Source: Aldehydirespirator sp965205155
GTDB lineage: Bacteria; Actinomycetota; Acidimicrobiia; Acidimicrobiales; Aldehydirespiratoraceae
Reading direction: 5' to 3'
Assembly: GCA_965205155.1 (NCBI GenBank)
Contig: OZ242033.1
Location: 3,100,001 to 3,164,000, forward strand
Length of the DNA: 64,000 bases
Position numbers and translations under genes: made by a program. The notes below the pieces were generated by a model. It had not been told where the DNA came from. It searched no databases and saw only the letters and a program-made list of their open reading frames with translations. Positions 1 through 11,423 of this stretch are shown here, piece by piece (position 1 is the first letter of the stretch; every line of letters begins with the position of its first letter).

Positions 1-580
1 CGTGCTCGGAGCGCATCCAGCCGTACGCGCAGCGGCCCTTCACCAGGAAGTCCACTCTGGAGTACCCGGCCTCGGTGCCCTCCGACAGGGCGGTCACCTC
101 CAGCTCGAAGCCGCGCCGCTCGGCCCAGCGGCGGTACATCCGCAGCAGCATCTCGGCCCAGTCCTGCGAGTCGGTGCCGCCCTCGCCCGACTTGATCTGG
201 CAGACCGCATCCCGCTCGTCGAACTCGCCGGTGAACAGCGAGCGCAGCTCGAGCTCGTCGAAGCGGGCCGCGATGCCGGCCACCAGCCGCGCGATCTCAG
301 CCTCCTCGGAGGCGTCGCCCTCCTCGACGGCAAGCTGGTTGAGGGTCTCCGCGTCGGAGAGTTCGGCTGCCAGGCGGTCGAACATGGACAGGTCGTCGTT
401 GATCGAGGCCAGCTCGGAGGTGACGGCCCGGGCCCGCTCGGGTTGATCCCACAGATCAGGGCGTGACGATTCGGCCTCGAGCTGTGGAAGCCGGGTCCTC
501 AGCGCGTCGATGCGGAGATAGGCCTCGGCCTCTTCGAGGCGACCTCGCAGCCGTCTCAGATCGTCGCCGAAGTCCTGCAC
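1..580 (-). CDS. prfB: Peptide chain release factor 2, N-terminal part (cut by window edge)
   Basis: RF2 recognises UGA and UAA in the ribosomal A site and triggers hydrolysis of peptidyl-tRNA. The visible 193 codons hold the N-terminal helical region and the start of the PCRF domain; the stretch SGEGGTDSQDWAEMLLRMY (about residues 137-155) is typical of RF2 rather than RF1. The stop-recognition and GGQ motifs lie beyond the window. The start is GTG at 580, six bases after the secA stop, so it is probably translated from the same transcript as secA. The frame is open throughout, so the in-frame UGA and +1 frameshift that autoregulate many bacterial prfB genes are absent, as is usual in actinobacteria. 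Confidence 0.93.
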   Translation of the reverse strand, partial: MQDFGDDLRRLRGRLEEAEAYLRIDALRTRLPQLEAESSRPDLWDQPERARAVTSELASINDDLSMFDRLAAELSDAETLNQLAVEEGDASEEAEIARLVAGIAARFDELELRSLFTGEFDERDAVCQIKSGEGGTDSQDWAEMLLRMYRRWAERRGFELEVTALSEGTEAGYSRVDFLVKGRCAYGWMRSEH

Positions 581-586
581 GGTCGC

Positions 587-3328
<2,742 letters not shown>

Positions 3329-3398
3329 CGACCCGGACCCTTCCTCTCAGCGCAGACGCGAACAGGCGGGAGCGCCTCGCGCCGCAGCGCCGCCACTT

Positions 3399-3502
3399 CC
3401 GCTCTTGTTCGCTTCGCTCACGGGCCGCTCGGGCCACGGCCTCGCTCGACATCTTGCAAGAATCCTCATGGGTCGCTCCCCTACCGCTCGGCCTCTGGCT
3501 CA
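3399..3502 (-). repeat. Dispersed intergenic repeat, copy R1
   Basis: Read on the minus strand it starts at the hpf stop codon with TGAGCCAGAGGCCGAGCGG (3502-3484), has a variable middle, and ends in the conserved core GCGAGGCCGTGGCCCGAGCG...GCGAACAAGAGCGG (3446-3399). It fills most of the hpf-secA gap and points in the direction of transcription. The same two blocks recur at R4, R5, R6 and R7. Function unknown. Confidence 0.85.
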
Positions 3503-4090
3503 GCCGGCTTCGTCGATGAGGCCCACTGCCCCGTCGTCGCGCCGGTACACGACGGCCGAGCGGCCCGTGGTCGAGTTGATGAAGAAGAAGAACCCGTGCC
3601 CCATAAGGTCCATCTTCAGCGCGGCCTCCTCGGGGGTCAGGGGGCCGAGATGGAACCGCTTCGTCTTGACGATCTGCAGCTCCGGCTCGGATTCGTGGGC
3701 CTTGTCGGCGACCCACCCGCCCATCGTGTCGCCGGCTGGCGCCGGACCGACGTCGGCCGCGGTGCGGATGGTGTCGCCGCGGCCGCGGTGGCGGTTATGG
3801 AGCTTGGTACGCAGCTTGCGGATCTGGCGCTCGAGCTTGGCCTCGGCGAGGTCCACGGCAGTGAACGCGTCGGGGGCGTTGACCTTGCAGCGCAGACGGT
3901 GACCGTGCCCGGTCAGGGTCACCTCGCAGGTCTCGCGGTCGACGATGCGTGGATTGCGGGCCTCGTCGAAATGGATCTCGGCGCTGTCGAGTTCGTCCAG
4001 GTACCGGTCGAGCTGGCCGATCTTGATTCGCACGGCCTCCTCGAGGCCCGGGGTGATGGCTATGTGGCGGCTGCTGATCGAGATCTCCAC
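3500..4090 (-). CDS. hpf: Long-form ribosome hibernation promoting factor
   Basis: HPF binds the decoding centre of the 30S subunit in stationary phase; the long form dimerises through its C-terminal domain to give 100S ribosomes. The 196-residue product has the N-terminal beta-alpha domain (about 1-105, opening MEISISSRHIAITPGLEEAV) and, after a linker, the C-terminal domain (about 137-190) with IVKTKRFHLGPLTPEEAALK and GHGFFFFINSTTG. GTG at 4090 is preceded by a purine-rich AGAGGTAGGA ribosome-binding stretch. The stop codon is the first base triplet of repeat R1. It lies upstream of secA on the same strand. Confidence 0.95.
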   Translation of the reverse strand: MEISISSRHIAITPGLEEAVRIKIGQLDRYLDELDSAEIHFDEARNPRIVDRETCEVTLTGHGHRLRCKVNAPDAFTAVDLAEAKLERQIRKLRTKLHNRHRGRGDTIRTAADVGPAPAGDTMGGWVADKAHESEPELQIVKTKRFHLGPLTPEEAALKMDLMGHGFFFFINSTTGRSAVVYRRDDGAVGLIDEAG

Positions 4091-4122
4091 GTCCTACCTC
4101 TCTGGGGGATGGTGATGCGCTC

Positions 4123-4656
4123 TCATCGTAGAGGTAGCGCGACAGGCTGGCGCGGCGCCGCGGGCGCCACTGTGGCCACCGCGGCGACCACGGCCGAGGC
4201 GCCGCCTGCGCGGAGCGCGGCGGCCGCGGCCCGAAGCGTCGAGCCGGTGGTGCACACGTCGTCGACGACCAGAACCAGCCCGCGCCCACAACTGCGCCGG
4301 ACCTCCAGCCTGGGGCCGGCCAGGCGCCCCTCGCGGGTTCGGGCGGTCTGGGGCTCGTCGTCGAGCCTGCACAGCAGGCGACGACTCCGGACCCGCAGCC
4401 GGCGAGCCAGGGCACGAGCCAGCAGCTCAGCGGGATCGAAGCCGCGCTCACGGCGGCGCGTCGGGCTGCAGGGGACCCAGGTGACGAGGCCCGCGGCCTG
4501 CGCCCCGCCCGCGACCAGCGCCAGCCGGTCGGCGATCGGGGTCACCGCGGCGGTGACCCGGCCGTACTTGAGGGCTCGCACCAATTCCGCCGCCCCTCCC
4601 TCGTGGCACCAGCCGGCCCACAGCGTGTCCACGCCCTCAATTCGCACATCCTGCAC
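4123..4656 (-). CDS. ComF-family phosphoribosyltransferase-like protein
   Basis: A 177-residue protein of the ComF/GntX family, which is linked to DNA uptake or reuse of nucleotides in other bacteria although its reaction is not settled. The PRPP-binding loop LVLVVDDVCTTGSTLRAA is at about 126-143, and the family motif PCSPTRRRERGFDPAELLAR at about 62-81. The N-terminal CxxC zinc motif found in many ComF proteins is not present; the product begins directly with the region before the transferase fold. GTG at 4656 sits six bases after a TAGGCT box, suggesting a leaderless start. It reads toward hpf, 32 bases away. Confidence 0.85.
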   Translation of the reverse strand: MQDVRIEGVDTLWAGWCHEGGAAELVRALKYGRVTAAVTPIADRLALVAGGAQAAGLVTWVPCSPTRRRERGFDPAELLARALARRLRVRSRRLLCRLDDEPQTARTREGRLAGPRLEVRRSCGRGLVLVVDDVCTTGSTLRAAAAALRAGGASAVVAAVATVAPAAPRQPVALPLR

Positions 4657-4662
4657 CCCGAC

Positions 4663-4668
4663 AGCCTA
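4663..4668 (-). promoter_or_regulatory. -10 box TAGGCT for the ComF gene (leaderless)
   Basis: TAGGCT on the minus strand ends six bases before the GTG start at 4656, placing the predicted transcript start at or next to the start codon. No convincing -35 element. Confidence 0.5.
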
Positions 4669-4679
4669 ACGGCCTCGGA

Positions 4680-4731
4680 TCTGACAATAACTATGATATA
4701 GCAGAATCAAATGAAATATGCTACTTCACGG
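4680..4731. other. AT-rich spacer
   Basis: A 52-bp AT-rich patch (contains TGACAATAACTATGATATAG) between the ComF gene and the 3' end of the next gene, unusual for this GC-rich sequence. It could hold promoter or operator sites for the ComF gene; no inverted repeat strong enough to name was seen. Confidence 0.4.
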
Positions 4732-5748
4732 TCATCGCACAGCCCCGGCGTCGGCTGCGGTGACGTGTCCCTCGTCGCGCATCCAGGCGATGGCGTCGGC
4801 CAGGGAGTCGGCCGCGGAGCGCAGAGTCACGCCGGTGTCCTGCTCGGTGAACGAATTGTCGCCGGCGCAGGTGTTGTACATGTACTCGGTGCCCTCGGAA
4901 GTGAGGATCAGGTCGAGACCGAAGCGGCGGGTGAGGTCACCCAACCGGCCCCACACCAGGAACATCGCCTTGGGCATCTGCACCGACTTGAGGTCCCGGC
5001 CGGTGACCTCGCACAGCAGCGACAGCAAGTCATCGGAGGTGAGGTGGTGGCCGAACATCACGTAGCGCTTGGGGCCGCGGCCGGCCTGCATGGAAGCCGC
5101 TATCACCGCAGCTATGTCCCTCACATCGACCAGGTTGAGCGTGTAGCCGGACGAACGCATGAAGGGCTTGGTCAGCCACAGCTTGAGTGGCTTGAACTGG
5201 GTCGACTCGCCGTGGTCGCCGGGGCCGAACACCCCGCCGGGGTAGATGACGACCACGCCGGCCCCCGAGTCCTGAAGCCGCCGGGCCAGGTGCTCGGACT
5301 CGGCCTTGGACCGCGCGTAGGGCATGCGGGCGTTCCCCACCGGGTGATCGGCGGTCACCGGGTCGGTGCGGAACGGGAACAGGGCCGCGGTGCTGGACAC
5401 ATGCACGATCGGGTCGCAGCCGGCGTCGGCGGCGGAGCCCAGCACATTTAGAGCACCGGCGAAGTTGCTGGCCTCGATGTCGGCCTCGGAGCTCGGATCG
5501 GTTCCCACCACCGCGGCGGCGTGAACCACCGCATCGCAGCCGTCGAGCGCGGCCGTGACCGCCGCCGCGTCGGCGATGTCCCCCTGGACCGTCTCGAGCG
5601 AGGCGAGATCCACTCCCACCCGGGCGGTGACCGTCTCGAGCTTGACCGGCGTCCGCACCAGGGCCCGCACGGTGTGGCCCGCGTCCTGAAGGGCCTTGAC
5701 CGCGTGGGATCCCACGAAGCCGGTGGCGCCGGTTACCAGGACTCTCAT
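4732..5748 (-). CDS. NAD(P)-dependent epimerase/dehydratase family protein (extended SDR), paralog 1
   Basis: A 338-residue extended short-chain dehydrogenase. The nucleotide-binding motif TGATGFVG is at 6-13, a conserved HAAAVVG follows the fourth strand, and the catalytic pair is in the motif YARSK (about 144-148) with the serine in HVSST. Substrate unknown; the fold covers nucleotide-sugar epimerases, steroid dehydrogenases and flavonol reductases, and the VLVTGATGFVGSH opening with KALQDAGHTVRALVR is more like the small-molecule reductase branch. ATG at 5748 follows a GGAGGTGG ribosome-binding site. It is a close tandem paralog of the gene at 5829-6842: long identical stretches and the same C-terminus VTAADAGAVR. 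Confidence 0.88.
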   Translation of the reverse strand: MRVLVTGATGFVGSHAVKALQDAGHTVRALVRTPVKLETVTARVGVDLASLETVQGDIADAAAVTAALDGCDAVVHAAAVVGTDPSSEADIEASNFAGALNVLGSAADAGCDPIVHVSSTAALFPFRTDPVTADHPVGNARMPYARSKAESEHLARRLQDSGAGVVVIYPGGVFGPGDHGESTQFKPLKLWLTKPFMRSSGYTLNLVDVRDIAAVIAASMQAGRGPKRYVMFGHHLTSDDLLSLLCEVTGRDLKSVQMPKAMFLVWGRLGDLTRRFGLDLILTSEGTEYMYNTCAGDNSFTEQDTGVTLRSAADSLADAIAWMRDEGHVTAADAGAVR

Positions 5749-5788
5749 TGCTCCACCTCCCGGAGGGTCTGAGAAAGCCTAGGCCCCG

Positions 5789-5827
5789 GGCCCGAGCGGC
5801 CCGTGAGCGCAGCGAACAAGAGCGGGA
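5789..5827 (+). repeat. Dispersed intergenic repeat, partial copy R2
   Basis: Only the core is present (GGCCCGAGCGGCCCGTGAGC then GCAGCGAACAAGAGCGGGA). It abuts the stop codon of the downstream-strand epimerase paralog 2 and is oriented against the surrounding genes, unlike most copies. Confidence 0.75.
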
Positions 5828-5828
5828 A

Positions 5829-6842
5829 TCAACGCACGGCCCCGGCGTCGGCGGCGGTGACGTATCCCTCGTCGCGCATCCAGGCGATGGCGTCGGCCAG
5901 TGACTCGGCCACGGGCCGCAGCACGATGCCGGTGTCGTGCTCGGTGGCGGAGTTGTCGCCGGCGCAGTAGTTGAACATGTAATCCACCGCCTCGGTGGTC
6001 AGCACCAGATCCCGGCCGAACCGGTGTGCGATGTCCCCGACCCGGCCCCAGATCGAGAACAGCGCCCTGGGCGCCGGGACCGACTTCAAGTCCCGGCCGG
6101 TGACGCTCCGCAGCTCCGACAGCAGCTCGTCGGCGCTGAGGTGGTGGCCGAACATCAGGTAGCGCCTCGGACCCCTGCCCGCCTCCATGGAGGCGGCTAT
6201 CACCGCGGCCACGTCGCGCACGTCGACCATGGTCACCGTGTAACCCGACCGGGGGACCGGCTTGGTCAGCCAGAGCTTCAACGGCTGGATCTGGACCGAC
6301 TCGCCGTAGTCGCCCGGGCCGATGGTCAGGGCGGGATAGACGATGACCACGCCGTGCCCCTGGGCCTGGTACCGCCGGGCCAGGTGCTCGGACCTGGCCT
6401 TGGACCGCGGGTAGGCCCCGCCGGCGGTGCCGACCGGGTGGTCGACGGTGACCGGATCGGTGCGGAACGGGAACAGGGCCTCCCCGGTGGAGACGTGGAC
6501 CACCGGGTCGCAGCCCGCGTCGATGGCGGCCTCCAGCACGTTCAGCGCGCCCGGGAAGTTGGTCTCGGACACCTCGGTCGCCGCGGCCGGAGCGATGCTC
6601 ACCACCGCGGCGGCATGGACCACGGCGTCGCAGCCGTCGACCGCGGCGGTGACAGCATCGGCGTCGCGGATGTCGCCCTCGGCCGTCTCGAGGGAGTCGA
6701 GATCGACGCCCACCCGGGCGGTCACCGTCTCGAGCTTGGCCGGCGTGCGCACCAGGGCCCGCACGGCGTGGCCCGCGTCCTGGAGGGCCTTGGCCGCGTG
6801 GGACCCCACGAAGCCGGTGGCGCCCGTGACCAGGACTTTCAC
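5829..6842 (-). CDS. NAD(P)-dependent epimerase/dehydratase family protein (extended SDR), paralog 2
   Basis: 337 residues, closely similar along its whole length to the product of 4732-5748. TGATGFVG is at 6-13; the catalytic motif is YPRSK (about 144-148) with HVSTG in place of HVSST upstream, so the serine is kept. The GTG start at 6842 overlaps the stop of the upstream dehydrogenase gene by four bases, so translation is probably coupled. The two paralogs differ most in the substrate-side loops (for example SVQIQPLKLW against STQFKPLKLW), suggesting related but not identical substrates. Function not assignable further. Confidence 0.88.
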   Translation of the reverse strand: MKVLVTGATGFVGSHAAKALQDAGHAVRALVRTPAKLETVTARVGVDLDSLETAEGDIRDADAVTAAVDGCDAVVHAAAVVSIAPAAATEVSETNFPGALNVLEAAIDAGCDPVVHVSTGEALFPFRTDPVTVDHPVGTAGGAYPRSKARSEHLARRYQAQGHGVVIVYPALTIGPGDYGESVQIQPLKLWLTKPVPRSGYTVTMVDVRDVAAVIAASMEAGRGPRRYLMFGHHLSADELLSELRSVTGRDLKSVPAPRALFSIWGRVGDIAHRFGRDLVLTTEAVDYMFNYCAGDNSATEHDTGIVLRPVAESLADAIAWMRDEGYVTAADAGAVR

Positions 6843-7732
6843 GGCTTAAGCGGCGCGCCCAGCAGGGTCTCCACGATGGACTCTCCGAAACCGGGCGCGC
6901 CTCCTGTCTCGATGCCGCGGTGCCGCTCCGCGATGAACCCCTCGAAGTGGCCGTCGGTAAACAGCCAGAACTGCTCGCCGGCAATCGCCTCGACGACCAT
7001 GTCGCCCACCACCGACGGGTCCATGGCGTACTGGTAGGCCTCGCGCACCGCCGCCAGTATCTCCGACTTGTCGTCGCGGGAGAATGCGCCCAGCGAGCCG
7101 GGGCCGGCATCGTCGAGGAGCCGTTCCGGGCGGTTGCGAGCGGAGTCCAGGATGTTGGTGGACACCAGGCCCGGGCACAGGCAAGTGACTCCCACGCCGA
7201 TGCCGGCAGCCTGCATCTCGAGGTGGAGCGTCTCGCTCAGCGCCACGACGCCGTACTTCGACACGTTGTACGGTCCGACTCCGGGCGAGCTGAGGTGGCC
7301 CAGCACCGAGGCGGTGTTGACCACATGGCCCGAGCCCCGCTCGATCATGGCCGGCAGGAACGCCCGGCAACCGTGGATCACGCCCCAGAGGTTGACGCCC
7401 AGGCACCACTCCCAAGTCTTGAGAGAGGCCTCCGCGACGGCGCCCTGCCCGGCCACGCCCGCGTTGTTGCACAGCACGTCGGCGGGGCCGTAGGCGTCGG
7501 TGCAGGCGTCTCGCAGCGCCTCCACCGACGACCACGAGGACACGTCGCAGACGACCCCGGTCGCCTCTCCCCCGTCGGCGCGGATCGACTGCACCGTCTC
7601 GTGCATGGGCGGCTCCTCCACGTCGGCCACCACCACCCGCATGGAGGAGGCTGCGAAGCGCTCGGCCATCCCGCGGCCGATTCCGCTGGCGCCCCCGGTC
7701 ACCACCGCCACCCGGCCGGTGAGATCCTTCAT
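6839..7732 (-). CDS. Classical short-chain dehydrogenase/reductase
   Basis: 297 residues with a classical SDR core: TGGASGIGRG (cofactor loop, about 12-21), NNAGVAG (about 89-95), the serine in NTASVLG (about 138-144), and YNVSK (about 154-158). The acidic residue after the second strand (VVVADVE) suggests NAD(H) preference. The last ~90 residues extend beyond the minimal SDR fold and contain an unclassified tail (HFEGFIAERHRGIE). ATG at 7732 follows GAGGAGGGACC. It sits between the F420-type oxidoreductase and epimerase paralog 2 in a chain of ATGA-type overlaps, so these redox enzymes probably act on one pathway, which I cannot name. Confidence 0.9.
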   Translation of the reverse strand: MKDLTGRVAVVTGGASGIGRGMAERFAASSMRVVVADVEEPPMHETVQSIRADGGEATGVVCDVSSWSSVEALRDACTDAYGPADVLCNNAGVAGQGAVAEASLKTWEWCLGVNLWGVIHGCRAFLPAMIERGSGHVVNTASVLGHLSSPGVGPYNVSKYGVVALSETLHLEMQAAGIGVGVTCLCPGLVSTNILDSARNRPERLLDDAGPGSLGAFSRDDKSEILAAVREAYQYAMDPSVVGDMVVEAIAGEQFWLFTDGHFEGFIAERHRGIETGGAPGFGESIVETLLGAPLKP

Positions 7733-7806
7733 GGTCCCTCCTCAGGTCGGTTCCCGGTCATGCTCACCGCGCCGGTGTCGGCTGCACGGCCCGCCAGATC
7801 CTTCAT
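7729..7806 (-). pseudogene. 25-codon remnant: SDR start fused to an epimerase-like end
   Basis: Between the oxidoreductase and the dehydrogenase lies a 25-codon frame opening MKDLAGR with its own GAGGAGGGATC site; the dehydrogenase opens MKDLTGR after GAGGAGGGACC. Its next residues, AADTGAV, resemble the AADAGAVR end of both epimerase paralogs. Its ATG overlaps the upstream stop and its stop overlaps the downstream ATG (both ATGA). I read it as the scar of a deleted SDR-epimerase duplicate; it could also be a short leader peptide. Confidence 0.4.
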
Positions 7807-8699
7807 GATCCCTCCTCTTGCGCCGCCACCCGGTCGGGAGCGAGAGCGGCCAGCGCGTCGTAGTCGACGGCGGCGGAGCCGGCGGAGGGGTGCAGCACCT
7901 GGATGCAGACCTGGGTGGCCCCGGCGTCGGCGTGCTCGGCCAGCCGGCGCTCGATGGCGTCGGCGTCGCCCCAGGCCACCATGGCGTCCACGAAGCGGTT
8001 TGAGAGCCCGTCGATGTCGTCGTCGTCGAAGCCGAGCCGCTTCCAGCAGTCCCGGTAGCCGGGAGCCCGGGTGTAGAACTTCATGACGTTGCCGCCGGTG
8101 GCCCGGGCCTGGCCGGCGTCGGTGGTGAGTATCACCTTCTGCTCCACGCAGAGCTGGGGGTCGGGACCCATCACCGAGCGGGCGAAGGCGGTGTGCTCCG
8201 GTGTGGTGTTGTAGGGGTGGGCGCCGTCGGTGCGCTCGGCCGCCAGCTCGAGCATCCGGGGTCCGAGGGCGGCCAGGACCACCGGCACCGGGTCCGGGGG
8301 AGGCACCGCGGTGTAGCGGGCCGCCTCCATGGCGTCGAGGTAGGACCGCATGAACGACAGCGGCTTGTCGTAGGGGATGCCTCGGATCTTGCTCACGATG
8401 ACCGGGCTGGAAACGCCGAGGCCCAGCGTGAACCGGCCGCCGGTCTGCTCGGCGACGGTGTACGCCCCCTGCCTCATCACGCCCGCATGCCGGTTGTAGA
8501 CGTTGGCGATGCCAGTGGCCAGCGGAAGCGTGGAGGTGACCGCTCCAAGATGGGCGGCCAGCGCGAAGGGGTCGCGTCCGAACGTCTCCCCCACCCACAG
8601 CTGCGAGTAGCCCAACTCCTCTACTCGCTGGGCGAAGGAGGCCGTATCGGCGCTGCTGAGCGCTTCAGGGGCCGTCCAGCAGCCCCGTTCGATCGCCAT
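7803..8699 (-). CDS. LLM-class (luciferase-like) F420-dependent oxidoreductase
   Basis: 298 residues of the luciferase-like TIM-barrel family, matching the actinobacterial branch that uses F420H2. Typical segments are ELGYSQLWVGET (about 28-39), LATGIANVYNRHAG, GRFTLGLGVSSP (about 88-99) and VPVVLAALGPRMLELAAERTDG. The family transfers hydride between F420 and diverse organic substrates; the substrate here is unknown. F420 supply is supported by cofD and cofE at 32-33.7 kb. ATG at 8699 follows GGGAG. It is the first gene of a coupled run with the SDR and epimerase genes, which suggests a shared catabolic or redox pathway. Confidence 0.9.
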   Translation of the reverse strand: MAIERGCWTAPEALSSADTASFAQRVEELGYSQLWVGETFGRDPFALAAHLGAVTSTLPLATGIANVYNRHAGVMRQGAYTVAEQTGGRFTLGLGVSSPVIVSKIRGIPYDKPLSFMRSYLDAMEAARYTAVPPPDPVPVVLAALGPRMLELAAERTDGAHPYNTTPEHTAFARSVMGPDPQLCVEQKVILTTDAGQARATGGNVMKFYTRAPGYRDCWKRLGFDDDDIDGLSNRFVDAMVAWGDADAIERRLAEHADAGATQVCIQVLHPSAGSAAVDYDALAALAPDRVAAQEEGS

Positions 8700-8739
8700 C
8701 TGTACTCCCTTCGGCCTGGCTGCCGGTTTACGGTACCGG

Positions 8740-10164
<1,425 letters not shown>

Positions 10165-10168
10165 GTCT

Positions 10169-11116
10169 CTACCGGCCGCCGGCCCGGCGGGCCGCCGACT
10201 CGGCGACGGCGTCGCCGACCAGCACCAGATCCAGCAGCTGCGCCAGGGCTCCCTCGCCGGCCGCCCTCACCTCGTGGACGGTGGACACCGCGCCGAGCAG
10301 GTCGATGCGGTCGGCGAGCCCCTGGGGCTCGAAGTCGTGGCGCAGCACGATCGTGGCCACACCCGCCGGGATACGCCGGGCCAGCGTGCTCCAGGACGCG
10401 GCCTCGGCCTCGTCGGCCGGGAGGTTGCGCCGCACCGACGCCACCCGGCCGATCCGGTCCAGTCGATTGACCCAACGACGGGCCGCGTGCTTGCCCACGC
10501 CCCCGGCCCCGCAGACCACCGCCATCCGGTCCTGCACGGCCTCGGCCAGAGCCTCCACCGGCCCGGGATCGGCATCGATGAGCCTGCGACGGGCCTCGAT
10601 CTGCGCCGCACTCTCCGAGATGAGCCTGTTCATGCCGTCCAGCACCCCGACGCGCTCGAGCAGCACCAGCACCGGCACGATCGCCACGCCCAGTCCGGCA
10701 GCCGGGCCGGCGAGACGGTCCACCCGAGCTATAGGAACGCCCCATTCTGTGCAGAGTGCCGTCAACTCGCCCCCGGAGGTGACGGCCACCATCCGCGCGC
10801 CGCTGGTCACCGCCACTCGGGCCGCGGCCACGGTCGGCTGGTCGTCACCGGACTGCGAGACCGCCACCACCAGTGAGGACTCCGAGAGCCAGGCCGGGCT
10901 GATGCCGCCGGTGGCCAGTACCGGCTCCGAGCCCTGGAGGTGCGCGACCGACTCCACGACGTCGCCGGCCACCCCTCCCCCACCGGACCCCACGATCACC
11001 ACTTCGGATATCTCGCCGGGAGCGGGCAGGCCCTCGACCACGGCGGCGGCCACGGCGGCGTCGCGCACCTGGTCGGGCAGGTGCCGCAGGGCTTCGAACA
11101 GGTCGTCAGCGGCCAT
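10169..11116 (-). CDS. SIS-domain protein, phosphoglucose/phosphomannose isomerase-like
   Basis: 315 residues with a SIS sugar-phosphate isomerase fold: IVGSGGGGVAGD (about 40-51), a serine-rich SLVVAVSQSGDDQPT (about 80-94) typical of phosphate binding, and a second half with VCGAGGVGKHAARRW (about 199-213). It resembles the bifunctional glucose/mannose-6-phosphate isomerase family often placed between manB and ahcY in actinobacteria. The GSGG loop replaces the more usual GxGGSxxxG, so whether it is an active isomerase is uncertain. Likely cotranscribed with phosphomannomutase, where it could supply mannose-6-phosphate. Confidence 0.8.
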   Translation of the reverse strand: MAADDLFEALRHLPDQVRDAAVAAAVVEGLPAPGEISEVVIVGSGGGGVAGDVVESVAHLQGSEPVLATGGISPAWLSESSLVVAVSQSGDDQPTVAAARVAVTSGARMVAVTSGGELTALCTEWGVPIARVDRLAGPAAGLGVAIVPVLVLLERVGVLDGMNRLISESAAQIEARRRLIDADPGPVEALAEAVQDRMAVVCGAGGVGKHAARRWVNRLDRIGRVASVRRNLPADEAEAASWSTLARRIPAGVATIVLRHDFEPQGLADRIDLLGAVSTVHEVRAAGEGALAQLLDLVLVGDAVAESAARRAGGR

Positions 11117-11131
11117 GGCCCGCGGTCCCGC

Positions 11132-11386
11132 TCAGCCTGCGCCGTCGTCGCCGGCTTCGAAGGTAGGGCCGACCCCGTCGGCCTCTGCCTTGGTCGTCAG
11201 GCGCTCGTGCTCGGTGTCGTCGATCGAGGCGGCCTCGTCCATCAGCATCACGGGGATCCCGTCGTCCACCCTGTAGCGGAGACGCAGCCGGGGGTTGTAC
11301 AGGCACTCCTCGTCTGCGAAGTAGAGCAGCGGGCCCTTGTCGCTGGGGCAGGCGAGAATCTCCAGCAGGTGGGCGTCGAGTGTCAC
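11132..11386 (-). CDS. Trm112/UPF0434-like small protein
   Basis: 84 residues opening MTLDAHLLEILACPSDKGPL, the signature of Trm112/YcaR-type small zinc-ribbon proteins, followed by RYRVDDGIPVMLMDEA. The usual four zinc cysteines are reduced to the first (CPSDKG) and one in EECLYN, as in many actinobacterial members, so zinc binding is doubtful. Trm112 proteins activate methyltransferases in eukaryotes; the bacterial role is unclear. GTG at 11386 follows GAGGAG. It lies between phosphomannomutase and the SIS gene in one probable operon. Confidence 0.85.
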   Translation of the reverse strand: MTLDAHLLEILACPSDKGPLLYFADEECLYNPRLRLRYRVDDGIPVMLMDEAASIDDTEHERLTTKAEADGVGPTFEAGDDGAG

Positions 11387-11423
11387 GCGGCCATCTCCTC
11401 AACAGTGGGTGGTCCCCAAGAGG

